DNA from: Candidatus Treponema excrementipullorum
Lineage (GTDB): Bacteria; Spirochaetota; Spirochaetia; Treponematales; Treponemataceae
DNA: 20,687 bases
Direction: 5' to 3'
Assembly (NCBI GenBank): GCA_018883625.1
Contig: JAHLFV010000035.1
Coordinates: 1-20,687 of the forward strand
The notes beneath the pieces were generated by a model. The model searched no databases, had not been told where the DNA came from, and saw nothing but the letters and a program-made list of their open reading frames with translations. Positions 1 through 7,477 of the stretch are shown in pieces. Both the position numbers and the translations under genes were made by a program. The number at the start of each line of letters is the position of its first letter. Positions within the stretch are counted from its first letter, which is position 1.

Positions 1-1
1 T

Positions 2-1246
2 CCGCTTTACTACGTTCAACGGGTTCTGCCTGCCAGCATTGTGGGTGCCGGTGTTGCATTTTTTGTTTTTTATAGAATAATTAAATCTATTTTTGTGCGG
101 GTAATTAAGGTTTTAACTTCAATAGATAAAGTTGCTACAGGGGATTATACCTGCGTAGATTTGCATGTAGAGTCTCGGGATGAATTGGGTTTGTTAGTCA
201 ATTCAATAAATAGCTTTACGGGAAATACTCGAGGGTTGATATCTGAGATAAAAAATCGTGCTACAGAAACATCAGACTCCCTGAGTTTTATGACCAGCCG
301 GGTAGATAATGCAGAACACGTAATTGAAGAGTCCATGAATGCCATTTCTCGGGTTCAGTCTGAGATGATCAATCAGTCTGCCGGAGTAGAAGAGACTCAA
401 GTTACAGTTGTTAATATCTTGAATCAAATTAAGAGTCAGGATGCCAACATTGAAACATTGGCTTCTAGCGTGGTGGAGGCCTCTGCCGCCATTGAACAGA
501 TGGTAGCAAATATTCGTTCTGTCTCCGACATCCTGAAGAAGAATACAGATACAGTTAACAATCTTGGTATTGCCGCTTCTCAGGGACAAAAGACGGTAGA
601 GAATGCCGTTAATATTTCAAAACGGATCTACGAAGAGTCTGAAGGATTGTTGGAAGCCAGTGCCATTATCAAGCATATTGCAGAACAAACCAACATGTTG
701 GCTATGAATGCTGCCATTGAAGCAGCCCATGCCGGGGAAGCCGGAAAGGGATTTGCTGTTGTTGCCGATGAAATCAGAAAGTTGGCAGAGGATTCAAGTA
801 CTCAGAGTTTGGCAATTACTTCCCGTCTAAAGGATTTGGGAACATCTATAAATGCTGTTTCCGAAAACACTCAGGAAGTTGAACAACATTTCGGTACTAT
901 TTTCGATTTTGCCCAGTCTGTGCAAAATCAAGAAACTGTTATTATGCACGCAATGCAGGAGCAGTCAGAAGGTAGCGGACAGGTTTTGGAGGCAATGCAT
1001 ATAATCAATGATATATCTGCTTCCGTTAATGAAAGTTCTACGACCGTACTGCAAGGTAGTAAAGAAATCAGTATAGAAATGGAAAAATTGGTGGAAGTAA
1101 CTACTACAATAACTGAAAGCATGAATGAAATAAGCAAAGGTGCCGGAAAAGTAGAGGAGTCTCTCAAGGAAATAGTTCAGACCAATAACCATAATCAAAG
1201 TATTGTGGAAGGTCTCATGGACGACGTTTCTGTCTTTAAGATATAG
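2..1246 (+). CDS. Methyl-accepting chemotaxis protein, C-terminal part (5' end outside window)
   Basis: The frame is open to the left edge, so this is the C-terminal 414 residues of a larger receptor. The visible part opens with a hydrophobic segment (about residues 12-26), which I read as the last membrane span. A HAMP-like linker follows (motif VATGDYT), then a long helical coiled-coil signalling domain. The conserved hairpin tip that contacts CheA/CheW is clear (IAEQTNMLAMNAAIEAAHAG, then GKGFAVVADEIRKLAEDS). It would relay ligand binding in a periplasmic sensor domain to the flagellar motor. The sensor domain is not in the window, so the ligand cannot be judged. No chemotaxis genes adjoin it on the right, so it looks like a stand-alone receptor gene. 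The family call is safe. Confidence 0.95.
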   Translation, partial: PLYYVQRVLPASIVGAGVAFFVFYRIIKSIFVRVIKVLTSIDKVATGDYTCVDLHVESRDELGLLVNSINSFTGNTRGLISEIKNRATETSDSLSFMTSRVDNAEHVIEESMNAISRVQSEMINQSAGVEETQVTVVNILNQIKSQDANIETLASSVVEASAAIEQMVANIRSVSDILKKNTDTVNNLGIAASQGQKTVENAVNISKRIYEESEGLLEASAIIKHIAEQTNMLAMNAAIEAAHAGEAGKGFAVVADEIRKLAEDSSTQSLAITSRLKDLGTSINAVSENTQEVEQHFGTIFDFAQSVQNQETVIMHAMQEQSEGSGQVLEAMHIINDISASVNESSTTVLQGSKEISIEMEKLVEVTTTITESMNEISKGAGKVEESLKEIVQTNNHNQSIVEGLMDDVSVFKI

Positions 1247-1267
1247 TTTTTATTCAAGGTGGGGGTA

Positions 1268-1297
1268 TTGCTTTAAACTGTGTTTTTAAGGTATACT
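1268..1297 (+). promoter_or_regulatory. Predicted sigma-70-type promoter of the MATE gene
   Basis: TTGCTT (1268-1273) and TATACT (1292-1297) are separated by 18 bp. The predicted start is near 1304, immediately before the tandem repeat at 1305, so the repeat would form the 5' end of the mRNA. Read by eye only. Confidence 0.45.
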
Positions 1298-1304
1298 TCC
1301 GCCG

Positions 1305-1373
1305 GTTTTCAGGTAGCTTTTTTCAAAAGACCTCCAAGTTTTCAGGTAGCTTTCTTCAAATAAAGACCTCCAA
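1305..1373 (+). repeat. Imperfect tandem repeat forming two leader hairpins
   Basis: Two copies lie head to tail: 1305-1337 (33 nt) and 1338-1373 (36 nt). Both begin GTTTTCAGGTAGCTTT and end AGACCTCCAA. In copy 1, AGGT-AG-CTTTT can pair with AAAAG-ACCT. In copy 2, AGGT-AG-CTTT pairs with AAAG-ACCT around a longer loop. The stem with its two-base AG bulge is kept although the loop differs, which suggests the RNA structure matters. Each copy carries ACCTCC, the complement of a Shine-Dalgarno sequence. Confidence 0.7.
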
Positions 1374-1421
1374 GTTTTTTGAGGTTTTCCTTTGATAAAG
1401 CCTCTTAATTTTTGTGGAGGT
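1330..1421 (+). promoter_or_regulatory. Possible translational control region: two anti-SD segments and the MATE ribosome binding site
   Basis: ACCTCC at 1330-1335 and at 1366-1371 are each complementary to GGAGGT at 1416-1421, the ribosome binding site of the MATE gene. With flanking bases GACCTCCA can pair with TGGAGGTT over 8 positions, one of them G-U. Within each repeat the ACCT part is also the 3' side of the local hairpin, so local folding would free the ribosome site. A further GAGGT at 1381-1385 can pair with ACCTC of copy 2, giving a weak terminator-like fold followed by T-rich sequence. Sequence complementarity is seen; regulation is inferred. Confidence 0.4.
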
Positions 1422-1424
1422 TAT

Positions 1425-2897
1425 ATGAAAAATTCCTGTGTCAGTAGCTATTTGGGAGAAGAACGGATTTCAAAACTTATGTTTCGTTTTTCTGTTCCCT
1501 GTATTTTATCTCTTCTTGTAAGTTCCTTTTATAACATTGTAGATCAGATTTTTATCGGTAACAGTGAGCTTAGTACCTTGGGTAATGCTGCAACAGGGGT
1601 CGTTTTTCCCATATTTATTATTGCACAGGCTTTTGCATGGGCTATTGGTGACGGTTGTGCTGCTTTTCTAAGTATCTGTCAAGGGAAAGGAGACATGGAA
1701 AAAGCTCACCGAGGGATCGGAACAGGTATTTCTGTCGCTCTGTTGGTGAGTCTGTTAGCCATGGCTGTATTGTATCCCGTAAAGGAGCCTTTGCTGAGGA
1801 TTTTTGGAGCTTCTTCCAATACCATAGCAATGGCTACAGAATATTTTGATATTGTTTTGGCCACTTTTCCCTTTTTTGTTATTTCAAATACTATGTTGGG
1901 AATTATTCGAGCTGACGGTTCACCGGTGTTTGCTATGGCTTCAATGATTATCGGGGCAGTAGTAAATATCTTCTTAGATTGGTTGTTTATTTTTGTTTTT
2001 AAGTGGGGCATGGCCGGTGCTGCTTGGGCCACTGTTTTGGGGCAATTCGTGTCTTTTGTGTTGTCCGCAATTTATTTTTTCAAACCTAAAACCTTTAAGC
2101 TTCATTTAAAAAGTTTTATTCCTGATTTCAAAGTGTTTAAGGTTCCTGCCAGCTTGGGAATATCAACGTTTATTACCCAGATTACTGTTTTGGTGGTTAC
2201 TGTTGTATCTAATATGATGTTGGCACGATACGGAGCTCTTTCTGTGTATGGAGCAGACATTCCTATTGCAGTGTTCGGGATAATGAGTAAAGTACTGGTA
2301 GTTGTTATCAATATTGTTGTGGGAATTGTATTGGGTAGTCAGCCTATTATCAGTTATAACATGGGTGCAGGGAATTATAAACGATTGAAGGTTCTTTACA
2401 AAGCTATATTGGCATCGGCTATTGTAGTGGGTTTGGCAACTACAGTTTTGTTTGAAGCTGCACCCTTGGCCATAGTACGAATTTTTGGGTTGCCTACGAA
2501 TATCCCCAACCCCAACGCTTATTGGGAATTTTCCGCTTTGGCTTTCAGAAGTTATTTTTTGTTTTTAACCTTCTCCTGTATTATAAAAGTAAACGGAATC
2601 TTTTTTCAGGCTGTAGGAAAGCCGGTAGCAGCGGTTATTTCTTCTTTAGTGCGGGATACAATTTGTTTTATACCTTTAGTACTGGTTTTACCCCATTTTA
2701 TGGGTATAAAGGGTGTTCTTTTTGCAGCACCGGCAGCAGACTTTGGGGCTATGATCGTGGCCTTTTTCTTGATTATAAACTTTGTAAGAAACGTAGGACG
2801 ATGGGAAAAAGAACAGGAAAATTTTGATCGGGAAGGTCAAAATACAAAGTTGTGGAATCATCCTAAAGAACAGATGATTTCCGGAGAAAAGGCTTAA
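1425..2897 (+). CDS. MATE family multidrug/Na+ (or H+) antiporter
   Basis: A 490-residue polytopic membrane protein of the MATE family, which exports cationic drugs, dyes or metabolites in exchange for Na+ or H+. The N-terminal part shows the hallmark FSVPCILSLLVSSFYNIVDQ followed by IFIG and LGNAATGVVFPIF, as in the MepA/NorM-type branch. Length is slightly above the usual 440-460 because of a hydrophilic C-terminal tail (about the last 30 residues, rich in Glu, Lys and Asn). I chose ATG 1425 because GGAGGT ends 3 bases before it; an upstream TTG at 1392 would extend the frame but lacks a ribosome site and runs through the leader. The substrate cannot be inferred. It is a single-gene unit ending at the bidirectional terminator at 2928-3018. 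Confidence 0.92.
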   Translation: MKNSCVSSYLGEERISKLMFRFSVPCILSLLVSSFYNIVDQIFIGNSELSTLGNAATGVVFPIFIIAQAFAWAIGDGCAAFLSICQGKGDMEKAHRGIGTGISVALLVSLLAMAVLYPVKEPLLRIFGASSNTIAMATEYFDIVLATFPFFVISNTMLGIIRADGSPVFAMASMIIGAVVNIFLDWLFIFVFKWGMAGAAWATVLGQFVSFVLSAIYFFKPKTFKLHLKSFIPDFKVFKVPASLGISTFITQITVLVVTVVSNMMLARYGALSVYGADIPIAVFGIMSKVLVVVINIVVGIVLGSQPIISYNMGAGNYKRLKVLYKAILASAIVVGLATTVLFEAAPLAIVRIFGLPTNIPNPNAYWEFSALAFRSYFLFLTFSCIIKVNGIFFQAVGKPVAAVISSLVRDTICFIPLVLVLPHFMGIKGVLFAAPAADFGAMIVAFFLIINFVRNVGRWEKEQENFDREGQNTKLWNHPKEQMISGEKA

Positions 2898-2927
2898 TAT
2901 ACAAGAACTCACTATAATTCAAAAAAG

Positions 2928-3018
2928 GGCTGTTCGGTTTGAAGTGTACCCCTAGAGTTGGACAAATAAAGTTGAATTTTAGGAGGTGCACTTCAGTTAT
3001 AAATCGTACCGAACAGCC
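2928..3018. terminator. Bidirectional intrinsic terminator with an enlarged loop
   Basis: GGCTGTTCGGT (2928-2938) pairs perfectly with ACCGAACAGCC (3008-3018). T-rich tracts follow on both strands (TGATTTTTTATTTT on plus, CTTTTTT on minus), so it serves the converging MATE gene and the secreted-protein gene. The 69-nt loop is unusually long and is mostly a small inserted element (2940-2995). Removing that element and one GTT copy leaves a compact loop of about 10 nt. Confidence 0.85.
2940..2995. mobile_element. 56-bp IS3-like miniature element or internally deleted remnant
   Basis: The ends are TGAAGTGTACC and GGTGCACTTCA, inverted repeats matching at 10 of 11 positions, with weaker similarity extending to about 25 bp. 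The flanks are GTT on the left (2937-2939) and GTT on the right (2996-2998), consistent with the 3-bp target duplications that IS3-family elements make. The left end continues CCCCTAGAGTTGGACA, which resembles IS3/IS150-group ends as I recall them. No transposase fits in 56 bp, so the element would need a transposase acting in trans. Alternatively only one IS end survives and the match at the other end is chance. Confidence 0.55.
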
Positions 3019-3025
3019 TGATTTT

Positions 3026-4093
3026 TTATTTTACTCGGGTACTGGTGACTATTTTTTCATACATACTTTTGTTTTTTGCAACAAAATCAGCATAACCTGT
3101 GATTTCCAAATAATCTACAGTATCCCCGTCTTGAAAAAAAGCCAAAATAATGGTGTTAAGTTCCGTGTATTTGGAATCGATTATGTCAAAAGATATCCAC
3201 AGAGCTTCTCCCATTTGTTTTACTTCAACGGAATCGGGAACAATTGCCGCCTGTTTGTATACATTGTACATAAAAAACCATATATAGGTGGCTACGTCTT
3301 TGCACTGATTGGCAGCTAAACTTGTATGTCGTGCAAAAATGACTGAGTCACTTTGAGTTGTTTGGCTGTATACGCAGGCCTGTAAGTCCGGCATATTTAT
3401 GTATTGCCAAGATTCCGGCAAGTCCATTTCCATGTTATTTATGGTCACCTTTTGCCATTTTTTTGTGTCAGCCTTTTTCATGGGACGTAGGTTGGGTTGA
3501 AAAGCTTCGTTGAACTGAAAAAAATACGGCAATTCGTCGTAGGATTGGATAGCTCCAAAACGGATACAGGTAAGGATCGTTTTACCCCGATTATCTTTTA
3601 CGCTGTGTAAATATGTTATGGGTATATAAAAATCAACATATCCTTCAGATACAAGTTTTCCGTTCAAATCTGTTTTGCTGATAAGCAGGCCAATGGGCAT
3701 TTGTTGTCGGACTCCCATATCAGTGTAAGAAAACAGATCTTCCAGCTTTGGCTCAATAAGATTCAGGTATTCTTCTTTTGTTACAAGGAGGGGTTCTACG
3801 TAGTCGGTATAAGCATTTCCTATATCGGGTGCTGTATCTAGGTAGGTGAAACCGGTAAAAAAGTCTTTTTTAATGTCTATAAATGCCACAGAATTTTTTT
3901 TAGTTTTTTTGTCCCAATAGCGTACAAGATAGCCTCCATCAATATGCACAAGGCTCAACACATTTCCAACATCATCCTGATAGATGACATAGAAACCCAG
4001 TCGGTCCGAGGCTTGACTTGTAGTATAAACAGTTTGTGCCGTAAGACCCCAAGTTCCTACAATCAGGAAAAAAAGAATACATAGTTTTTTCAT
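3026..4093 (-). CDS. Secreted or periplasmic protein of unknown function
   Basis: A 355-residue protein I do not recognise. It begins with a clear Sec signal peptide (MKK, hydrophobic core, likely cleavage after LTAQ at residue 20), so it is probably exported. There is no lipobox Cys at the cleavage site and no second membrane span. The mature part is rich in aromatic and acidic residues with alternating hydrophobic strands. A C-terminal section (from about WQKVTINNMEMDLPESWQYI) resembles small domains that assess surface or stress-related peptides, but I cannot assign a family. AGGAGGG precedes the ATG by 3 bases. It is monocistronic, convergent with the MATE gene, and has two hairpins in its leader (4107-4172). 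Confidence 0.8.
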   Translation of the reverse strand: MKKLCILFFLIVGTWGLTAQTVYTTSQASDRLGFYVIYQDDVGNVLSLVHIDGGYLVRYWDKKTKKNSVAFIDIKKDFFTGFTYLDTAPDIGNAYTDYVEPLLVTKEEYLNLIEPKLEDLFSYTDMGVRQQMPIGLLISKTDLNGKLVSEGYVDFYIPITYLHSVKDNRGKTILTCIRFGAIQSYDELPYFFQFNEAFQPNLRPMKKADTKKWQKVTINNMEMDLPESWQYINMPDLQACVYSQTTQSDSVIFARHTSLAANQCKDVATYIWFFMYNVYKQAAIVPDSVEVKQMGEALWISFDIIDSKYTELNTIILAFFQDGDTVDYLEITGYADFVAKNKSMYEKIVTSTRVK

Positions 4094-4106
4094 AACCCTC
4101 CTACCT

Positions 4107-4172
4107 GCTGTCTGTACACAACAGAGACAGCCATAAAGTCATGGAATTTCAGTTTATAACTGATGACTTTAT
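4107..4172 (-). promoter_or_regulatory. Two hairpins in the leader of the secreted-protein gene
   Basis: On the minus strand, ATAAAGTCAT (4163-4172) pairs with ATGACTTTAT (4133-4142), a 10-bp perfect inverted repeat with a 20-nt loop that itself holds CAGTT/AACTG. Then GCTGTCT (4125-4131) pairs with AGACAGC (4107-4113) around an 11-nt loop. The second hairpin ends about ten bases before the ribosome site. I could not place a convincing promoter upstream. The structures are seen; a control role is a guess. Confidence 0.4.
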
Positions 4173-4497
4173 TTATTCTCTATCAATAAGATAGCCTTCT
4201 AAAGTGTAACACAGGGTATTTGGGACGTATAGGAAAAAAAACGATATGTACACTTTTTTCAGTATTTTTTCCCTATTTTTTCCCGGTGACAGAAAAAATT
4301 GGAGATTTTAACGGAAATACGCCAGTGTTTTTCCTATATATATTATTCGCTTAATTAGAGAGAAATTATGTGTTTATGATTTTTTTTATCAGAATTTTTT
4401 TCCCCGGTTACAATCTGAGGAAAAAAGAGATTTTGAAAATAACAAAAATCAATGAGAAAAAATTATTATCTTTTTGTGATATACTCCGAGAAATATA
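4173..4497. other. Non-coding A/T-tract region between divergent genes
   Basis: About 325 bases without a supported gene. It holds many runs of 5-8 A or T. A partly repeated block, TTTTTTCCCGGTGACA near 4278 and TTTTTTTCCCCGGTTACA near 4395, is followed in each case by an A-run. Such spaced A/T runs often bend DNA. No tRNA, origin boxes or CRISPR-like repeats were seen. Confidence 0.5.
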
Positions 4498-4556
4498 TTG
4501 ACAGATATACGCTACTGGTAGTAGAGTATACTTACTAAAAACACTATATCTAGCGT
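4498..4556 (+). promoter_or_regulatory. nrdD promoter with two NrdR boxes
   Basis: TTGACA (4498-4503) and TAGAGT (4522-4527) are 18 bp apart. A strong NrdR-type box ACACTATATCTAGCGT lies at 4541-4556 (14 of 16 to the consensus ACACTATATATAGTGT as I recall it). A weaker one, ACGCTACTGGTAGTAG, lies at 4509-4524 (10 of 16). The starts are 32 bp apart, three helical turns, which is the usual spacing for paired NrdR boxes. The upstream box covers the -10 region and the downstream box covers the start of transcription, so NrdR would repress when dATP is high. Confidence 0.75.
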
Positions 4557-4617
4557 AATAATTGTGTGCTATTCTGAAATATCCAATCAGCGTTAGATTA
4601 AAGAGAGAGGGGAGTTA

Positions 4618-6780
4618 ATGAAAATCATCAAACGTAACGGAGAAGAAGTTGCCTTCAACATTGAAAAAATTTTTGTAGCAGTGGCAAAGGCTAACAAAGA
4701 GGTGCCTTTGGCAGAACAACTCTCCGAGGACGAAATTCACAGCATAAGTGAGCGGGTAGAAGAATACTGTCGCGACAGTCAAATGCAGATGAATGTGGAA
4801 GCTATCCAAGATGTAGTTGAAAATGAAATTATGAAGGTTGGTGCCTTTTCCATTGCAAAAAAATATATCACCTACCGATATCAACATGAATTGATGCGAA
4901 AAGCCAACTCTACAGACAGACAGATTTTGACCCTATTGGAATGTGCAAATGAAGAAGTAAAACAGGAAAATTCCAATAAAAACTCCACCGTCGTCAGTGT
5001 ACAGCGAGACTACATGGCCGGAGAAGTAAGTAAAGACATTACCAAACGGTTTTTGTTGGATGAAGACATTGTAAAAGCTCACGAAGAAGGTATTATTCAC
5101 TTCCACGATTCGGACTATTTTGCCCAGCACATGCATAACTGTGACTTGGTCAATTTGGAAGACATGCTTCAAAACGGAACCGTTATCAGCGGAACTTTTA
5201 TTGATAAACCCCATTCTTTTTCCACAGCCTGCAATATTGCAACTCAGATTATCGCTCAGGTTGCCAGTTCTCAATACGGCGGACAAAGTATTTCTTTAAC
5301 TCATCTGGCTCCCTTTGTTGAGGTAAGCCGTCAGCGTTTTATAAGAGACTTAAAAGAAACAGAAAGAGTTTTAGGTATAGAATATACCCCTGACCAGTTC
5401 AATTACATAATTGAAAAACGAGTTCGGGAAGAAATTACCCGGGGTGTTCAGACAATTCAGTATCAAGTTGTTACTTTGATGACAACAAACGGGCAGTCCC
5501 CCTTTGTAACAGTATTTATGTATTTGAATGAAGCCCGCAACGAAAAAGAAAAAGAAGATTTGGCTCTCATCATAGAAGAAGTTCTGTTGCAGCGTTATCA
5601 AGGTGTAAAAAACGAAAAAGGGTACTGGGTAACCCCGGCTTTCCCCAAACTGATTTATGTGTTGGAAGAAGATAATATCCATGAGGATTCAAAATATTAT
5701 TATTTGACTGAACTTGCCGCAAAATGTTCTGCACGACGTTTAGTACCGGATTATATTTCAGAGAAAAAAATGAAAGAACTGAAAGAAGGGTTTTGCTATC
5801 CCTGTATGGGATGTCGATCCTTTTTGACAGTGTATCGAGACCCTGAAGGTAAGCCCAAATTTTACGGACGATTTAATCAGGGGGTAGTTACTCTGAATTT
5901 GGTAGATGTTGCTTGTTCTTCCGACGGAAATGAAGAGGAATTCTGGAAAATTTTGGATGAACGGTTACAGCTGTGTTATCGTGCACTGATGGCTCGTCAC
6001 AATCGATTGTTGGGTACTCCTTCCGATGTGGCTCCTATTTTGTGGCAGAACGGTGCCATTGCCCGTTTGCAGAAAGGTGAAAAAATCGACAAATTGTTAT
6101 ATAACAATTATTCAACAATATCACTGGGATATGCAGGATTGGCAGAAGCCGTCTATCGCATGAAGGGTAAGCCTCACACAGATCCGGAAGCGACTCCCTT
6201 TGCATTGGCAATTATGAAACGGTTGAATGCTGCTTGTGCCCAGTGGCGTGCCGAAACCACTATTGCATTCTCACTGTACGGAACTCCGCTGGAAAGTACT
6301 ACCTATAAATTTGCCAAGTGCCTGAAACAGCGTTTCGGAGAAATAAAAGGCGTTACGGATAAGAATTATATAACCAACAGTTATCATATCCATGTAACAG
6401 AACCGGTGGATGCCTTCACAAAGTTGACTTTTGAATCTCAGTTCCAGGAGTTGTCTCCCGGAGGAGCCGTCAGTTACGTTGAAGTTCCCAACATGGAAAA
6501 TAATTTACCGGCTGTTATGGCAGTGCTCAAGCATATTTATGACCACATTATGTATGCGGAACTAAATACAAAGAGTGACTGTTGTCAAGTGTGCGGTTAC
6601 ACCGGAGAAATTCAAATCGTAAAAGATGAAGACAACAAACTGGTATGGGAATGCCCCAACTGTAAGAACCGAGATCAGTCAAAGATGAATGTAGCCAGAA
6701 GAACCTGCGGTTACATCGGTACTCAGTACTGGAATCAGGGACGGACAGAAGAAATCAAAGAACGGGTTTTGCATCTGTAA
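4618..6780 (+). CDS. nrdD: Anaerobic (class III) ribonucleoside-triphosphate reductase, catalytic subunit
   Basis: 720 residues, the usual length. It reduces ribonucleoside triphosphates to deoxyribonucleotides under anoxic conditions with a glycyl radical. The N-terminal 90 residues are an ATP-cone (KIIKRNGEEVAFNIEKI) for dATP/ATP control of activity. The central barrel carries the Cys-rich CYPCMGCRSFL segment. Near the C-terminus are two CxxC pairs (CQVC, CPNC) that bind structural zinc. The radical loop RRTCGYIG follows, with Gly698 as the expected radical site. The ATG at 4618 is preceded by GGGGAG. Paired NrdR boxes lie upstream, and nrdG, its activase, is downstream past an intrinsic terminator. 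No oddity in the coding sequence. Confidence 0.97.
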   Translation: MKIIKRNGEEVAFNIEKIFVAVAKANKEVPLAEQLSEDEIHSISERVEEYCRDSQMQMNVEAIQDVVENEIMKVGAFSIAKKYITYRYQHELMRKANSTDRQILTLLECANEEVKQENSNKNSTVVSVQRDYMAGEVSKDITKRFLLDEDIVKAHEEGIIHFHDSDYFAQHMHNCDLVNLEDMLQNGTVISGTFIDKPHSFSTACNIATQIIAQVASSQYGGQSISLTHLAPFVEVSRQRFIRDLKETERVLGIEYTPDQFNYIIEKRVREEITRGVQTIQYQVVTLMTTNGQSPFVTVFMYLNEARNEKEKEDLALIIEEVLLQRYQGVKNEKGYWVTPAFPKLIYVLEEDNIHEDSKYYYLTELAAKCSARRLVPDYISEKKMKELKEGFCYPCMGCRSFLTVYRDPEGKPKFYGRFNQGVVTLNLVDVACSSDGNEEEFWKILDERLQLCYRALMARHNRLLGTPSDVAPILWQNGAIARLQKGEKIDKLLYNNYSTISLGYAGLAEAVYRMKGKPHTDPEATPFALAIMKRLNAACAQWRAETTIAFSLYGTPLESTTYKFAKCLKQRFGEIKGVTDKNYITNSYHIHVTEPVDAFTKLTFESQFQELSPGGAVSYVEVPNMENNLPAVMAVLKHIYDHIMYAELNTKSDCCQVCGYTGEIQIVKDEDNKLVWECPNCKNRDQSKMNVARRTCGYIGTQYWNQGRTEEIKERVLHL

Positions 6781-6796
6781 CAGGTGTTTTACTAAG

Positions 6797-6830
6797 AAGC
6801 TGTGCAAAGACCTTGCACAGCTTTATTTTT
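6797..6830 (+). terminator. Intrinsic terminator between nrdD and nrdG
   Basis: AAGCTGTGCAA (6797-6807) pairs perfectly with TTGCACAGCTT (6813-6823) around a 5-nt loop and is followed by TATTTTTTT. It sits 16 nt after the nrdD stop and 18 nt before the nrdG start, with no obvious promoter between. It should lower nrdG expression relative to nrdD, or nrdG is reached by readthrough. Confidence 0.8.
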
Positions 6831-6841
6831 TTGAGGTGAAT

Positions 6842-7336
6842 ATGTATTACGGAAATATAAAATATAACGATATTGCCAACGGAGAAGGGGTGCGGACAAG
6901 TCTCTTTGTTTCTGGGTGCAGAAATTATTGCAAAGGCTGTTTTAATAAAGATACTTGGGATTTTTGTTACGGACAGGAATTCACAGAAGAGACAGAACGA
7001 CAGATTTTGGAGTCTCTAAAACCTGTCCATATCAGTGGTTTAACGGTTTTGGGAGGAGAGCCTTTTGAGGAAGAAAATCAAGCTGTGTTAGCCGGGTTTT
7101 TGGAGCGGGTAAAACAAGCCTTTCCCGACAAAACAATTTGGTGTTTTACCGGTTATATCTTAGAAAAAGATTTGTTACCGAAAGAGGGCAGAAAACATAC
7201 TGTATACACAAAGCCCATGTTATCTTGTATTGATGTGTTGATAGATGGACCGTTTATAGAGGAAGAAAAAGATTTAATGTTACAGTTTAGAGGTTCTAGA
7301 AATCAGCGGATTTTAAAAGCACCTTTTTTTGAATAA
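6842..7336 (+). CDS. nrdG: Anaerobic ribonucleotide reductase activating protein (radical SAM)
   Basis: 164 residues. This small radical-SAM enzyme installs the glycyl radical on NrdD using S-adenosylmethionine and a [4Fe-4S] cluster. The cluster motif CRNYCKGC gives Cys26, Cys30 and Cys33 (CxxxCxxC). The SAM-contacting LGGEPFEEEN segment lies near residue 75. I use ATG 6842, since GAGG ends 5 bases before it; a GTG at 6836 in the same frame overlaps the ribosome site. It directly follows nrdD but is separated by a strong terminator hairpin, so it probably depends on readthrough. No terminator was evident after the stop. Confidence 0.95.
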   Translation: MYYGNIKYNDIANGEGVRTSLFVSGCRNYCKGCFNKDTWDFCYGQEFTEETERQILESLKPVHISGLTVLGGEPFEEENQAVLAGFLERVKQAFPDKTIWCFTGYILEKDLLPKEGRKHTVYTKPMLSCIDVLIDGPFIEEEKDLMLQFRGSRNQRILKAPFFE

Positions 7337-7378
7337 GAGTTATAATTTGTTTAATATCTATCTTTGCCAGGTGTATTT

Positions 7379-7407
7379 TTGCCGATAGTGTAGTGCCGAG
7401 TTATATC
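7379..7407 (+). promoter_or_regulatory. Predicted promoter of the hemerythrin gene
   Basis: TTGCCG (7379-7384) and TATATC (7402-7407) are 17 bp apart. The predicted start is near 7414. An inverted repeat TTATGTC (7412-7418) / GACATAA (7443-7449) would form a hairpin right at the 5' end of the mRNA. Weak -35, read by eye. Confidence 0.35.
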
Positions 7408-7477
7408 GATATTATGTCATCAATTTAGCTGACGTGGGTACCGACATAAGACGGTAATGATTATAAAAGAGGTTATT

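Noticed and set aside
1305..1373. CRISPR-like repeat
   Set aside because: Only two adjacent copies with no spacers, and no cas genes in the window.
2939..3319. Plus-strand frame of 126 residues across the terminator and antisense to the secreted protein
   Set aside because: It starts within the inserted element and terminator, has no ribosome site before its start and lies opposite a gene with a clear signal peptide.
4094..4617. Replication origin in the AT-rich intergenic region
   Set aside because: No DnaA-box cluster was seen and neither dnaA nor dnaN is nearby.
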